DNA of 64,000 nucleotides from Hymenopellis radicata (Eukaryota > Basidiomycota > Agaricomycetes > Agaricales > Physalacriaceae), in contig JADNRX010000039.1 of NCBI GenBank assembly GCA_015501595.1, forward strand, positions 1 through 64,000. The letters are read 5' to 3'. Positions within the stretch are counted from its first letter, which is position 1. Every line of letters starts with the position of its first letter. The notes below the pieces were generated by a model. That model saw only the letters and a list, made by a program, of their open reading frames with translations. It was not told the origin of the DNA and made no database searches. The position numbers were made by a program, and so were the translations under genes. Below are positions 35,364 through 47,354 of the stretch, piece after piece.

Positions 35364-37587
35364 AGCGGGTGTGACCTCGTCGCCTAGGTATCGATGCCAG
35401 AAGGATAATCATGAGGATAATCTGAGATTTACCGTCAGAAAGTGAATTGGACCTCGAAGAATAATCAAAACTCACTAATTGTTCGGCGGCGCTTGATTCA
35501 TCGTAGTCTCCAGCTACCGAAGAAGATGTGTAGCAAGAAGCCCTGTAGCCGGATCGGAGGTCACAGGAACTCCAACTACAAAATGGGTAAGAAACACGAC
35601 CAGTGGTCAAGCCAAAAGTAGACGGCGGAGATATGGCGACGGGAACGGTGCGTCGAAGAACAGCAGTGTGGGTGGCCTCGCCGGCCAGGCAAAAATTTCT
35701 GGAAAATCAGCTGAAATTTGGGTCAGATTTCAGATCAGAACGGGCCACACGAAACAACTTACAACGACAATTCAATCAGGCGTAGACATCAGCACATCAT
35801 CGACGAAGCCATCCTCAACAGACGCGGTGTGATGGGAGCATCAGGGTGGCCTCGCCGGCCAGGCTTGGAGCTCGCAACGAGAAGAACTCGATACTCACCA
35901 ACAAAGCCGGCTCGATTCGGCGTCTCGACACGGGCCGAACAGCAAACATGAGCGTCCATATTCAGAGTAATGCACAATGTTCGCAGCCGTGAAGGAGAGC
36001 AGCGATGGCAGCCTCTAGTTCTAGAGATCTATCTCTAAAACATGTCTCCAGACCAGTCACACGATGGCGTTCGAAGGCAATGAGGTGTTGTGGCAGCGAG
36101 ACGTGGCCTCGCCGGCCAGGCTTCATGTTCCGGGAAATTACGCTGAAAGTTGGTCAGATGGGGAGTTGAAGATAGAGGGATGCGAACAACGTACTCATGA
36201 GAGAGGACGACACGGTCCCGGGAAACGTAGACTTGATGTAACGAGCGGCGTGAGATGGCCTCGCCGGCCAGGCTTCGGGGTCCAGGAAATTGAGCTAAAA
36301 TTTTGGTAAAACATGGAGTCAAGAGTCAAGGAGTGAGGAAAACATACTAGTCACAACTGCCTCACTTTTGAAAGCGACGCAGAGCCTCAGCGAAATGAGG
36401 CTACGAACAGGCAGCGGCAGACGTAGACTTGATGTGGTGGCGGCGTGGTGTGGCCTCGCCGGCCAGGCAAAAAATTTCCTAAGGACACGCTGCAAAAGGG
36501 AGTTCGAAGTGAAAGCACATATCCAAAGCAGACGGCGTACCATTTCGACGTAATTCAACGATATGTGGCACCGATGCGAAGAGTGATCCATAGCCTGAAT
36601 GAAATCCGGGTGAAGAAGCCGGCGTAGCGAACTCAGCGTCGCACGGTATACCTCGCCAGCGGGCATCAACGGCGGCTAAATAAACTGAGAAATGAGTCAG
36701 AGCATGTTCGAAATACGGAAAGATACTATGGACTTACGATTTGAAAGTCGAAACAACGCGACGCCATGCTGATGTTCGAGCAGCGTGTTCGTCGCCTCGC
36801 CAGCGAGGCATTCATATCTTGAATGCTAGACTGAAAAACCATCAGAAAATGGTGTGACAATGAGAACAATTAGCACTTACAGAGAGATCGCGAGGAGAAG
36901 CAAGAAGCTGCTGCTGAGACCGGGGGGCCACATGAGTAGGCGCCGTGCTCGCCTCGCCGGCGCGGCGTCATCCTCAGGAGAACCGAGCCTGAATCTGGTA
37001 TAAGCAGCGTAGAAATCTGCTGAGAAATGCCTGAATAAACCGTCCCAATGATGAAAAGGAAGGTTGAACTTACCAGACGCGCAAGGAGGTTGCTGAAACT
37101 TGACAAAGGGAATAATACTACTACTAAGAGTCGAATCAGTGAGGGAAGAACAAGAAACGAATGGCGAACGACTTACCAGGTCATGACGGTAAGAGGGAGA
37201 GAGCTATCGGCAAACGCCGAGAACCGCTTTTGGGCATCAACGTCGAACGCAAGAGCACTAGCGACGCCCGTCCTTGACGACCAACCTTGGCGACGGTATT
37301 GAGCAGGACAGCGACTTGTCTGGCAACTTCAGGGTACTGCTGGAAGGGGGAGAATGAGCTGTACAGCGCGCCATGGACAACAAGGATGGACTTACATGGC
37401 TGGTGTGTGTCGAGCATTGAATGCAGAGCGGGAGTGGTGGTGCTGATGCTCGTACCATCCTGCGGGAGGTGGAGCCAGTGGTGGTGGGAGGAAAGTGGGG
37501 AATGAAAGCATTGGTTGCATAGTGGTTAAAGGGAGAGGGTGACTGGAGGCAGGGTCCATTTTTTCCTACCCAACATAGCACAACCAA
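35364..37587 (-). pseudogene. exon-repeat array, unit C
   Basis: Third copy, with the same ~76-bp deletion as unit B at 36043. A one-base difference in the A-run at 36469 moves the frame so that one block reads FAWPARPHHAATTSS continuously over 116 codons (36669-36319). This shows how frame-unstable these blocks are. Confidence 0.5.
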
Positions 37588-37647
37588 ACAGTGCCTCCCG
37601 ATCTAGCCGCACCCGTGCTACGGAGTTTTATTCAGCCTGTTTCTGTC

Positions 37648-37698
37648 ATTTCAAAGCTACGGCATTGTTGATTCCCAACAATGCCGTAGCTTTGAAAT
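37648..37698. repeat. 23-bp perfect hairpin, unit C
   Basis: Same hairpin, both arms intact although flanking bases differ (TCATTTC against TTATTTC). Confidence 0.9.
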
Positions 37699-38076
37699 GT
37701 ACAGTGCTGTTGATTCTTGATTCTTGATCCCGTTTGTGCCACTGACACATCAACATTGAAACTCAAGACACGGAAATTCAGAAGAAACATCTAAGCCCAG
37801 TAAGAGTAAACCAGCTCAAAAGTGACTTGACATTGTTGTGACATTGAATGATTCTGAAATGCGAATGCGGCAATTGTAAATTTGTACGCCGCCCTGGAAA
37901 CAAGACATCAAATCAGTCACATTATACTTCCGTGTATCTGTAAGATGTGTGATGGTGATGCCTCTGTAGCGCTCGTTCATGGTGGGAGAAGGCAAGAAAG
38001 GAAACGGAAATTGACAGCCAAGATCTACGATAGGGGATGTGATGAGACTCACAAACTCCTCATCAAGAAATCTCTT

Positions 38077-38137
38077 TAGTGCAGCGGCTATGCGTGCTGC
38101 CACTCCTATTTTGCACTCCAGAAGGAGTGTTCGACTC
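38077..38137 (+). ncRNA. possible Pol III A/B boxes, unit C
   Basis: Both boxes are unchanged (38077-38087, 38129-38137), although the sequence between differs (CTGCCACTCC against CTGCAACTCC) and the next 400 bp are among the most divergent parts of unit C. Confidence 0.3.
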
Positions 38138-40759
38138 CCGCCACAGCATTGAATTTTTGCACCCCTCCTAGCAATCCGAGAGCCCTCAAAAGGCCAGGAA
38201 CGAACCTGATGGCGGCGCCGCTGCGTAACCACGCCAGGACCTGCCCCAAGTTCTCCTTGTGACTCTTCTACTCTTCTGGATGTTCCACAACACTTCCAAG
38301 TGATTTAAATCAGCTCTAATCTATTTATGGAGGTGCCAAGAGATCCCGTTCACAGAATCAAGCCGCATTCAGAATGACATGCTAAGTCCTTTTCCCCTTT
38401 CCTCCCTCTACACTACTCCAATTCACAAATACTTTGTGCACATCGAAAGCCAGTGTAAATACCTTTAATTCGCGTGTGACAACCTCAAAAAAATCGAGAC
38501 ACAAAAGTCTAAACTTGAACTTGTGACTTGGGATTTTCGATCCCGTCCGTGCACGTGCCTATGACGCATACGTGCTTGTCTTCGTACTGCCATGATCTCT
38601 TTGCTCTCTTCGTCGCAGGACGCGTCCAACGACCTTGCTCCGCCGCCCATCAATTACCTGGTGCCTCAATATCTTTGGCTCGACTCTTGCTATCCTCTTT
38701 GTCGCCGAAAACCCCAGGAGATAAGGGTGTCTATCGCCTTGGGCGACCAATTGGCATTCAACACGCTCTTGGAGCAAAGTTCCAAGCTAGAAACAGCTGG
38801 AAATTCAGGAACTGGACCTCAGGGACATGACTGGTTACGAAGCGCAGCGTTTCGGGTGTGTTCTTTGGGGTTGGAATTTGTTCTGGATGGGTTATTCTGG
38901 GATTTTACGGCTGGGCGGGTGGAATATGACTCGGAAAAGGCTTGGAGGGTGTCATATGGGATGACCGCCACGGGCCCGAGAAGGCTTTAAAAGGTGGGGA
39001 CTGTTGGGGAGTTTTCTCATCATTCCCACTTTTGCCACATTTCCCTTCTCTTGTCTTTCCTTCACTCCAGTACTCGACTACTTGACTGTACTTCACTTCT
39101 CTTACCTATGGTAAGCTTTTTGCTTCACCCTCTTGACTGTGGATTGACAATTTCCATTTAGTGTTTTCTTGGCTCTCGACTCGGAGTATGTTCACTTTCT
39201 TGTGTCGTTCACCCTCATCTCACTTCTCTAACACTTCCTGTAGGCTCACTACACCAATCCCAAGGATATCCTTTAACGGCTTGACATTGGTCACATTTGG
39301 TTTGTTCTTCTTGCCCGCCTTACTTGCCCAGTACTAACTTTGTATGCTTTAGGTTCTCGAATCTAACTCCACCTGAAAGTAAGTCATATTCTACTTGTTC
39401 TAATCCTCATCTCTTATCCTTTGTTAGTCTTCTCTCGTGTCCGAACTTTTCAGCAACGGGTATGTGATCGTGCTCCTTTTGATCTTATGGGGGTAATGCT
39501 GGGGAAAAATTCAGAGCAGTTTTAGTCTTACTTTCTTACTTTTGTTGAGGAAAGTTTTACTTTTACAGTTTCATTTTTTGAGATCTCACTTTTCAGTCTT
39601 ACTTTCTGGACTCCACTTTGGAGGCCCACCTTCTGGTACGACTTGCGTTTTCGCTTGGTGACCGTTACACACGTCGCGTCGACCAAAAATAGATGATTAA
39701 TTAAGACAATATTTTAAATGAGCGTGAGAAGTATTCGCTGGTCTTCCCACGCCCCTCAGCCGCCCAGTTTGGGATTGGTCCTCTGCCAGACCCACCGCGC
39801 GGCATGTTCATTCTCTACCTTCGACTCTGTTCTAATCTTTAGACATCAAGCCCTCCCCAGCTCTAACCAGCATAAGTGCTGCTGCCGTCGACGCGTCACG
39901 ATTCATGAACCGTTGCTTCGCGGGACGTTATCAATGTCAGGAAACTCATGAAACAACGTGACCGACGTGCCCTCTTCGTCTACCACCACCCACCACCATC
40001 GACGAATGGCAAATCACCTACATCGACGTTGACCCCCTGCGCTCGCCAAGGCTCGTGAAGGAAGGTGTCAGAGCTAGGTGCGTGCTTCACACCATTAAAA
40101 CTTCCTTGTGCTGACAATAGTGTCAGCTTGTTATCTAATACCCTGCTGAAGGCCGTGTCGGCGTCGAAGGCTTAATTTGGGCGCGACGCGACCTGTCTAT
40201 TCTTAGAGTAATCAGGCTCATCGTGACCCTTTTTGTACATCCAAGACCACTGTACTCTCCCTCCAAGTAACTATCACCGACGTTCCCTTTGTACTAGCCG
40301 CAGAGAATTTTACAGAATTTTACGCACTATGACCAACCTCTGAGCAAAGGGTCGCGTCATTTAGCAATCAGGCCCCCAGGATGATGTTTATCTGGCGCAC
40401 GCGAATACTGTCGAGATACGCGCTAACCAGGTCGATCTTTCAGATGGGACATGGACACAAATCCAGGACAAGTGAGTCTTCAAGTTCTCTTAAAGACCAT
40501 TTCCTGACGGCTGTTATAGCCTCTCCATCTTACCGGACACGTCACCCAATTGATCGCCCTTTCAGCTTCTGAGGTTCTTGTCAGCGACGTTCTTATACGC
40601 CCTCAACTCACGCCGTTTTCATAACACTTCTACTATCCTCAAATACTGGCGGCGCCAATAAGTTTGCCTCGAACTTGTAATATATGTAGTTTGACGCTAC
40701 CGCAGGTGACCAAGACTTCCTTGTCGCTGGCGCCTCACCTCAAACAGCACTGTTAGGGA

Positions 40760-41880
40760 TGTGCGGGCTTGGGCTCAAGCCTACGACCCGGCCTGACCTG
40801 AACAGCCATGAATGATGTTGGACGCGTCAATTTCGCATCCAAAGACTCTGCGAATGTCATGGAGGTAATCTGGGACCCATCTGCCCCGCTGGAACGTGCG
40901 CTTCAAGTGCAGATGGGTGGATATGGCCGTTGCGTCGTCCACTAGCGACACAGCAAGGGTACGTGTCTTCAATACCCGGTGCTTCCTCGACAATTGGTAT
41001 CTCCTCTTCTACTGATACAGCAGGTATAACCTCCTCAGCGACGAGCGGGACAGTTTGTTCTGTGGCGAGGATGATGGGCGCATCGGGAATTTCTCCACAG
41101 GCTCGACTTCATTCAAGAAAGAGGAGCCAGTGTGTCAAGCAGTGCGACAGGTGCAGACTCCTCTTCAACCACATCTTCAACAATGGGTGCGGGTTTTCGT
41201 CCACAGCGGCTGGAGCGGGTATATCGACAATAGGCGCAGGAGCAGAAATATCATCAAGAATATCATCGACAGGTGCTGGAGCGGGAGTATCGTCAACGGG
41301 CGCTGGACCGCTCCTCAACCACAGGCGCCTCGACAACAGGTTCCTCCACCGCGCTCGGGTATTGCTATCTCCCTGGAGGCTCGGGTATAGCACTCTGCAC
41401 CACAACCTCAGGAGCAACGCTCTACCGCAGGCTCCGGTATAACGCTCTCTACGACAAGCTTGGGGACAACACTCTCGACGACAGGTCCGAGCGTAGTCTC
41501 CTTCAAGGCGGACGGGCACAGGCCCTTCAACGACAGGCGTCCTCTCATGGAAATTGTCGCCGCAACCACAGAAACATTCGCAGCTTTAACCGGCTAGTCT
41601 AATGGGGCAATCCTTTCCTCTGGAGTGGGCCATGGTGAGAATTTAATAAACTGACTAATAGACAATGGCGAACCTTGACTTTGAGCAGGGTGGCAGATTG
41701 ACGCCCTTCGTGCTTGGGAACTCGTCGCAGCAACAACAGCAGCAGCACCCGCGGCAGTAGCTACACCAGCAATCGCATAACTCACCGCCACGGCCGCCTT
41801 CTTATTGTCCTCCTTGGTCAGCCTCTCCCAAAACAGACAGAGGCACGCTCTTCCGTTTATCATTCTTGCCCTCCTTCTTT
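40760..41880 (-). pseudogene. decayed Val/Pro-repeat gene carried by the 3.69-kb element
   Basis: Starting near 41863 the frame reads FWERLTKEDNKKAAVAV and an Ala-rich hydrophobic stretch (GVATAAGAAAVVAA). It continues, across stops and frame changes, through many VVESV / PEPAV / APAPVDD repeats (41500-41150) and into VSLVDDATAISTHLHL and RGRWVPDYLHDIRRVFG near 40830. An acidic Val-Pro repeat protein with a hydrophobic segment is inferred. The family is not recognised. It may be host sequence captured between the TIRs. Confidence 0.4.
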
Positions 41881-41926
41881 ACGGCTTGAGCGGGAGCGGT
41901 ACATACCCAGGCTACAGGTACAGCAG

Positions 41927-42311
41927 TACTGTCGTATTTCGACCATAGGTTCATGTCACAGGTCACGAGCCCAAAAAATGAACCTATTATATAAGCAGGT
42001 CACTAGTTTTTTTTAGCTGTGAACCTGCCCCAAATTGGTCACAAATCGGACTTTTGCTCTCAAATTGAGCTTGGTGGCAGTTTTTATAGGATTTTTCTCC
42101 TTTTTGGTGTATTTTAGATCTAGAATAGCATATTTTTCTCTAATTATACTGAGATTCAGTCTAAAACCTGTGAAATAACTCTGCTATTGAAAAATTTAGA
42201 GAACTTATTTTCAATGGGTCACAGTGGTGTGTCTGCTGTGAACATCCCACCAAACAAGTTCACGAGGTCACAGGTCACATCTTGTGAACCTATGGTCGAA
42301 ATACTACAGTA
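41927..42311. mobile_element. 385-bp MITE, same family as 435-587
   Basis: Termini TACTGTCGTATTTCGACC at 41927 and the complement of TACTGTAGTATTTCGACC ending at 42311 are flanked by or include TA. An inner GTCACAGGTCAC word appears near both ends. The MITE at 435-587 has the same termini and word. The middle is A+T-rich and non-coding. It is nested in the 3.69-kb element, close to the start of the decayed Val/Pro-repeat gene. Confidence 0.85.
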
Positions 42312-45300
42312 ATGGGGGCGTGAAGCCGCGAAGGATCCTGCACTCCCGTGACAAAGAACCGCGAGCGCGCTCACAGAGAGATGACCCCGGCGCGCGCGTC
42401 CAGCTGTCTTACCGGGTGATATCACCTCCACCGCCACCACGAGCACCGCCGCCTTCATCATCATCGACCTCTCCTCCGCTGCACACACCTTCACCAGCTC
42501 CCGAGCCAGAATGAGACGAGCCTGCTTTGCATCCCAATTACACAATCAAGGCGAAGTTTGCGTTCGCATCGATGGACTGGGAGGCAGAGCTTGACCAGTG
42601 GGCGCCGTGCCCATCAAGGAAGAGTGGGGCATGTACGTCTCGCCATTATTTCCGCTGCAGGACCGGGTGAAGCCGCACTCGTTGGCGCCTTTTTCCGACA
42701 ATTCCGGCCCGCCACGCATGCGCATGAAACCATCATGCTATTCGGATCGCACACAACTGCTCCCCACCTGCTCTGTACCTGCTTAGCCGGGAACAGTTGA
42801 TGCTTCAAAGCATCTGGACTGGCGACATTGGTGATGACATTCCTTGTGTCGACGGGTACTCCGGGGAGGCCATCTTACGTGTTGTGGCGCAGCCTTGTTA
42901 GCAAAGAATAAATTACCTTAAACATAAGTGTCTAAGTACCTAACTCCAAAGTACCTTAGTAGCAGCCCAAAAGAGTAATGTGACAGCTGCGAATCTATGT
43001 GCGGACTGAGATTTCTCAAAGTAAGACTGGAAAGTAAAACTGAGATTGGTTGCAGAAGTGGGATTAGTACAACTTGGAAGCTCACTCTTCATTTTGCTCA
43101 AAAGTGGTACTAAAAGTCATCAAACACGGTAAAAGTAGTCAACTTGAATTTTTCCCCAGCATTACCCCCATATGATCTCTCCCTTTAACCACCATCATCT
43201 AGTTTCGACGACTTCCTCACTGCCTCGCACCGATGCTGCGGACTCGCTGATAGCGTCTACCGTACTATTTCTTTGTCTTTCGACTCTAAATCGTCGCTCG
43301 ATCTTGGCGTTATCGCCATCGTTGTCGTCGGCAAACTGGACTACTGGACCTTGAACGGTTCAACTTGTAATTTTGGCCCGCTCGACGCAGGACCACCCTG
43401 GCACCCCTAGTCGAAATGCTTATCATATTGGGTCTTCTCAGACGACTACTCCATGGCCTCGACGCCTCACGACTACGACCACTCTCGTCGCTGCAGCGGG
43501 AAAAACAGGCACGCTGTGAAAGTCGAGTCGTTCTAGGGAACTCGGGCACTTCGGATTGATTTACACGACAGTATACGCCGTCGTCACCGAGTCTGACCTC
43601 TTGTACTTGTCGGGAACTGCAGTGAGTTGCCGTTTTTCACCCCAAATCAGTGCATGGTTGAATTCCCATTTCAGATGATTCTCGCCGACCCAGCCGTCAT
43701 AGCACAAGTTTCTTTGATCTGTCAACACTTGCTTTACGCTATCTACGCGCCTTTCTCATTGTCGACTGCTACGCTAGATGCCATGTCATCGTGGGCGAGA
43801 CTCAGGCGGGACCCATTCACGGTGTCGAGACGTCCTTACGCTGGCTTCGACATCACCCTACGATTCGCTGAGTTCTATTCATAGAATGTTGTTTTCCAAG
43901 TAGTAGAATGTCCGGTGTTCGCGTCCGTCTTTGGTGAGCGAATATTTAGGTGCCAATTTGGTCTGACATTGAAATACCCTTCTAGGCCAATGTTAGTACT
44001 TAAAGCACTGCGCAAGCCTCTGCGTCAATACTCCGGAATACAGGAAATGTCACGCTCTTGGTGATCTCGAGATTACCGCACCCGTCAGCCATCGCCGAGC
44101 CCGGGCGGGATAACTTTCGGGACTTCGGGATCAGCTACGGATGTGCCAGTGTCGACGCGACGTATCGATGCTTTGGACTAACTACATGGGCCTTTAGCTA
44201 TCGCGCCTCTCGCTGTTCTACAGTAAGCTTTTGGAGTTTTAAGTTATTCTTTGTATTGACCATATACTTACTAGGCGAACACCTTTTACATAGACGACGG
44301 CAGGCTCATTTCTGCTTTTGGCGTATTCTTTACACTGTCGGTCGCTGGAGATCGTAACCTCTTGGTGCTGCCGCCATCATCCTCATTCTGATCACGACGG
44401 ACATGGGCAACGAAGTCGACCAACTTGGACTTATGCCGGGATGAAGACCACACCCGGTACACTTCACAATCGCTCTACGACTTTTTGGATTGCCCGGTTA
44501 TGGCCTCCCTGGTGTCGCCGTGATGAGTTCAGCAACATCGCTGTCCATCAGGCTTCCATGGCACGCCATTATGCAAGTTTACGCCGCCTTCGCCGAGCCG
44601 TGTCGTGTCCGTGATGTTATCATTAGGTCGACAATGGTGGCAGGCGAAATGGTTACTCGGGCGGCGGGAGAGGTCGACGCTGCGTGAAAGCTCTGAGGAC
44701 CCGATATTCCGAACTTCTACATGCCAGCCGTCGGTTCGGCAAACTATTGACCGTCTCGGCGTCGTCCTTCATGGCAAGTGGCTTTTCCCGAAACCGACAC
44801 TACTCTTACTAGATTGATCTGATAATAGCCTCAAGAACTCTTCAACGCTTGAGCCCTCCTTCAGAGCACGGATTGGCCATCATCACCGTCTCAATTCGGC
44901 GCGTAGACGAGATTCTGATGCCGCCTTCTTGGACTGTCCGATGTATCTTAGGGTGACTCCTTGAAAATGTGCTCTGGACCCGTTGAAGAACTTGTTGCCT
45001 CAAGGTAAGGCTTATCTACAATTCGGCCTATTTGGCCATGGGCTCACTTTATCGGTTCACAGGAATACGTTGACTGCTGCTGACATGTCGTGTGTACGCT
45101 GTCGTTATGGTTCTGAGGGTCGCAACACAGATGACGTCGGGACTAATGTCGAACTGGGTTCTTGTCGCGCATTGAGAAGTTGAGACTGTTATCGTGTCAC
45201 TGCCCATGCACGAATTATCTACCAGGTTCATCGACACTTCTTCTTTTGGCCTCTATGACTTACACCTTCGAGAAGGGAGTCGCGAAGCATCGCGAGCCAG

Positions 45301-46210
45301 CGGCGAAGGCCGCTGCTCCCTTCTGGCAACGTGAAGGTCATAGTATCTGTAACCTTTAATCCTGTAGCTTACTTTGCTTACCTCTTGTTGCTACTATTCA
45401 AAAATAAATTTGTTTGGTGAGTCAACCAACCGATGAGCCATTGTGATGCGAGACTGACATCAAACTTTAGATTGTATCGCCTCGGACTATGATGCCTATC
45501 GACCACGAATCCTTCATGCTATGTTCCTTTTTCATCGACACCTTGTTCTTGTCTGAGTCGACAGACGACTGGCTTGGCGTCGCAGCCGCCGACAAAGGAT
45601 ACTGGCACTTCTTTCTTCGAGGTATGTCCCGTTGTCTTCATTTCTTCGTCGCGTACTTATGTGTTACCTTCAGACCGGACCTTGGGTATTACCCCAAGGA
45701 GGGTGAGACACATTCAACATCTCCACCCTTGACTGTTCGTCGACGCCCGAGCCTTGTTACTACGTTGACGAAGGATCCATGGTACATGCTTCGTTCATCG
45801 TGATGTCGGTGTTGACTGACTCGACCACTAGGTCTGCTCAATACTTGATTCGTTTCCTTTGCGATTTGAGTCGCAGCCAGCGACAAGTACCTTGTTCTTC
45901 AAGGTGTTTTTCCTCTTCTTCATTCATCCGTCGTGCACTGACTCGCTTTAGACCTACCTTGGGGGATGACTTGAGCTGGATGTGTCGTGTACACGAAAGT
46001 CCGGGTACGTCTCATTCCTACTCCGTCTTCCGCGCTAACCGCACTTAAACTCAGGGCATTCGTGTTTAGCGGGACATCTGATTATGTTCAGACTTTGCCT
46101 CGTTCGCTACCGTGCCTCTCAAAGGCAGCGCGCACGTAAGTCTTCTGTTAACGTTAACAGATTGGACTTGCAACTTTCATGAGATACAAGACTCGGCGGT
46201 CCAACAATGG

Positions 46211-46465
46211 TCGCATTCTGCGCTGCTACCTCGGATCTCCCCTGCGAGGACTGTATCCAGTCAAGAAGGCACGCCTCATGCGCAATGAGGGCGCAGCGAC
46301 ATGGGTGTATCCATACACGAGGTGGGTTTTCGGGTTCTGCATATAGGTGGGGTTAAAGAACGGACATCACAGCGAGCACAACGTACGGTCGTAGCGCTCC
46401 TCGTCGCGGCAGATGTAGCAGAGCTTGACGCGCAGGTCGTCGATGCATGGCACATAGTCGCTCAT
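46211..46465 (-). pseudogene. RING-CH fragment, unit C
   Basis: Exon 1 is 46465-46387 and exon 2 begins at 46336. The splice gives RYDQPENPPRVWIHP. Here exon 2 reads WIQSSQGRSEV where A and B have SSQTRSEV. Truncated at the same place as in A and B, so the loss of the distal zinc ligands predates the tandem duplication. Confidence 0.72.
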
Positions 46466-47354
46466 CGTCCTCGACGTCGTGGTCCGGGTCAAAGAAGTCA
46501 CGCGGCAAGTATTCGGGCCGATTGCTCTCTTTCTAACACCATCACCAGCGACTCAGATAACTAACATTCATGTGCGTACTTGTCCTTGATACCTTCCGCA
46601 CGATGAAAACAAGCACATTCTCAATATACCCCAAGTTGGGTATACATGCGAGTGTATAATAATTTGCAACCTGAAATCTTCTCTGAGCCTGCTCTGCTCT
46701 CTGCTCATACTTACTGAACCTCCTTCTCGTTCAGATTATATATACGATCATGCAAGAGTCTTAACCAAAGCTGGATACCCTCTTCGTTGACTGCACAGTG
46801 TTCACAAGGCGACAAACCGCAGAGTTATGCCTCCGATTGTAGAGTCGAGTCATGGCGCGAGGTTGATATAACCACTCTTATCATTGGTCCGGCCTCACGG
46901 TGAGTTGACTCAAGCTTTATCTTTTCATATCTGGTGTATCCATCTTGTATACAGGATACAATTGATTGTGTCAAAAGTGTTCAAGTATGAATGATGGAAT
47001 TCCATCCTGGAGGATTGCACAAAGTATAAACAAATGTACATTTAGCTACATAGGTGAAATTACTTACAACCTGCTTTCGTGACAATCGTCTTCTTTCGCC
47101 CAATCTTCCAGGATTGGGCGAGCTGACGAGAGTCCGCGCATCTTCCCGGCATATGTGCGCAAACGTCTTGCATCTCCACTCCAGAGGGCTGAACGACAGT
47201 CCATCGTTGGTGTTCTTTCACCAACTGTGGAATTCGAATGTGCAACAAATCATCACTACAGACGAAGCAGAGCGAACGTCAAAGGTAGTATGAACAAGAA
47301 AAAAATCGTAGTTTACTGTACAACATTGAATGAGACTGGCCTAGTCTGTACGAC

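Larger units (their letters stand above)
39486..43172. mobile_element. 3.69-kb TIR element in unit C
   Basis: Termini are a 28-bp perfect inverted repeat, beginning TATGGGGGTAATGCTGGGG (39486-39513) with its complement at 43145-43172. TGATCT is duplicated on both sides (39480-39485 and 43173-43178), and units A and B show the empty site. Subterminal repeats of the type AGTAAGACTGAAAAGT occur at both ends (39520-39610, 43015-43140). No transposase was recognised. The interior holds a decayed minus-strand gene and a MITE, so it is probably non-autonomous. The superfamily is undetermined, and a 6-bp duplication is uncommon. Confidence 0.87.
39108..46130 (+). pseudogene. intron-rich gene remnant, unit C, split by a 3.7-kb insertion
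   Basis: The same gene, interrupted by the insertion 39486-43172 inside the intron that follows the LFSNG exon. It is the least decayed copy: 43231-43233 is CGA (stop in A and B), and the exon at 45489 reads FIDTLFLSESTDDWLGVAAADK where unit A has a TAG. It also retains about 220 bp at 44697-44920. Even so, PWHP is followed by a stop in all copies. Confidence 0.5.
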
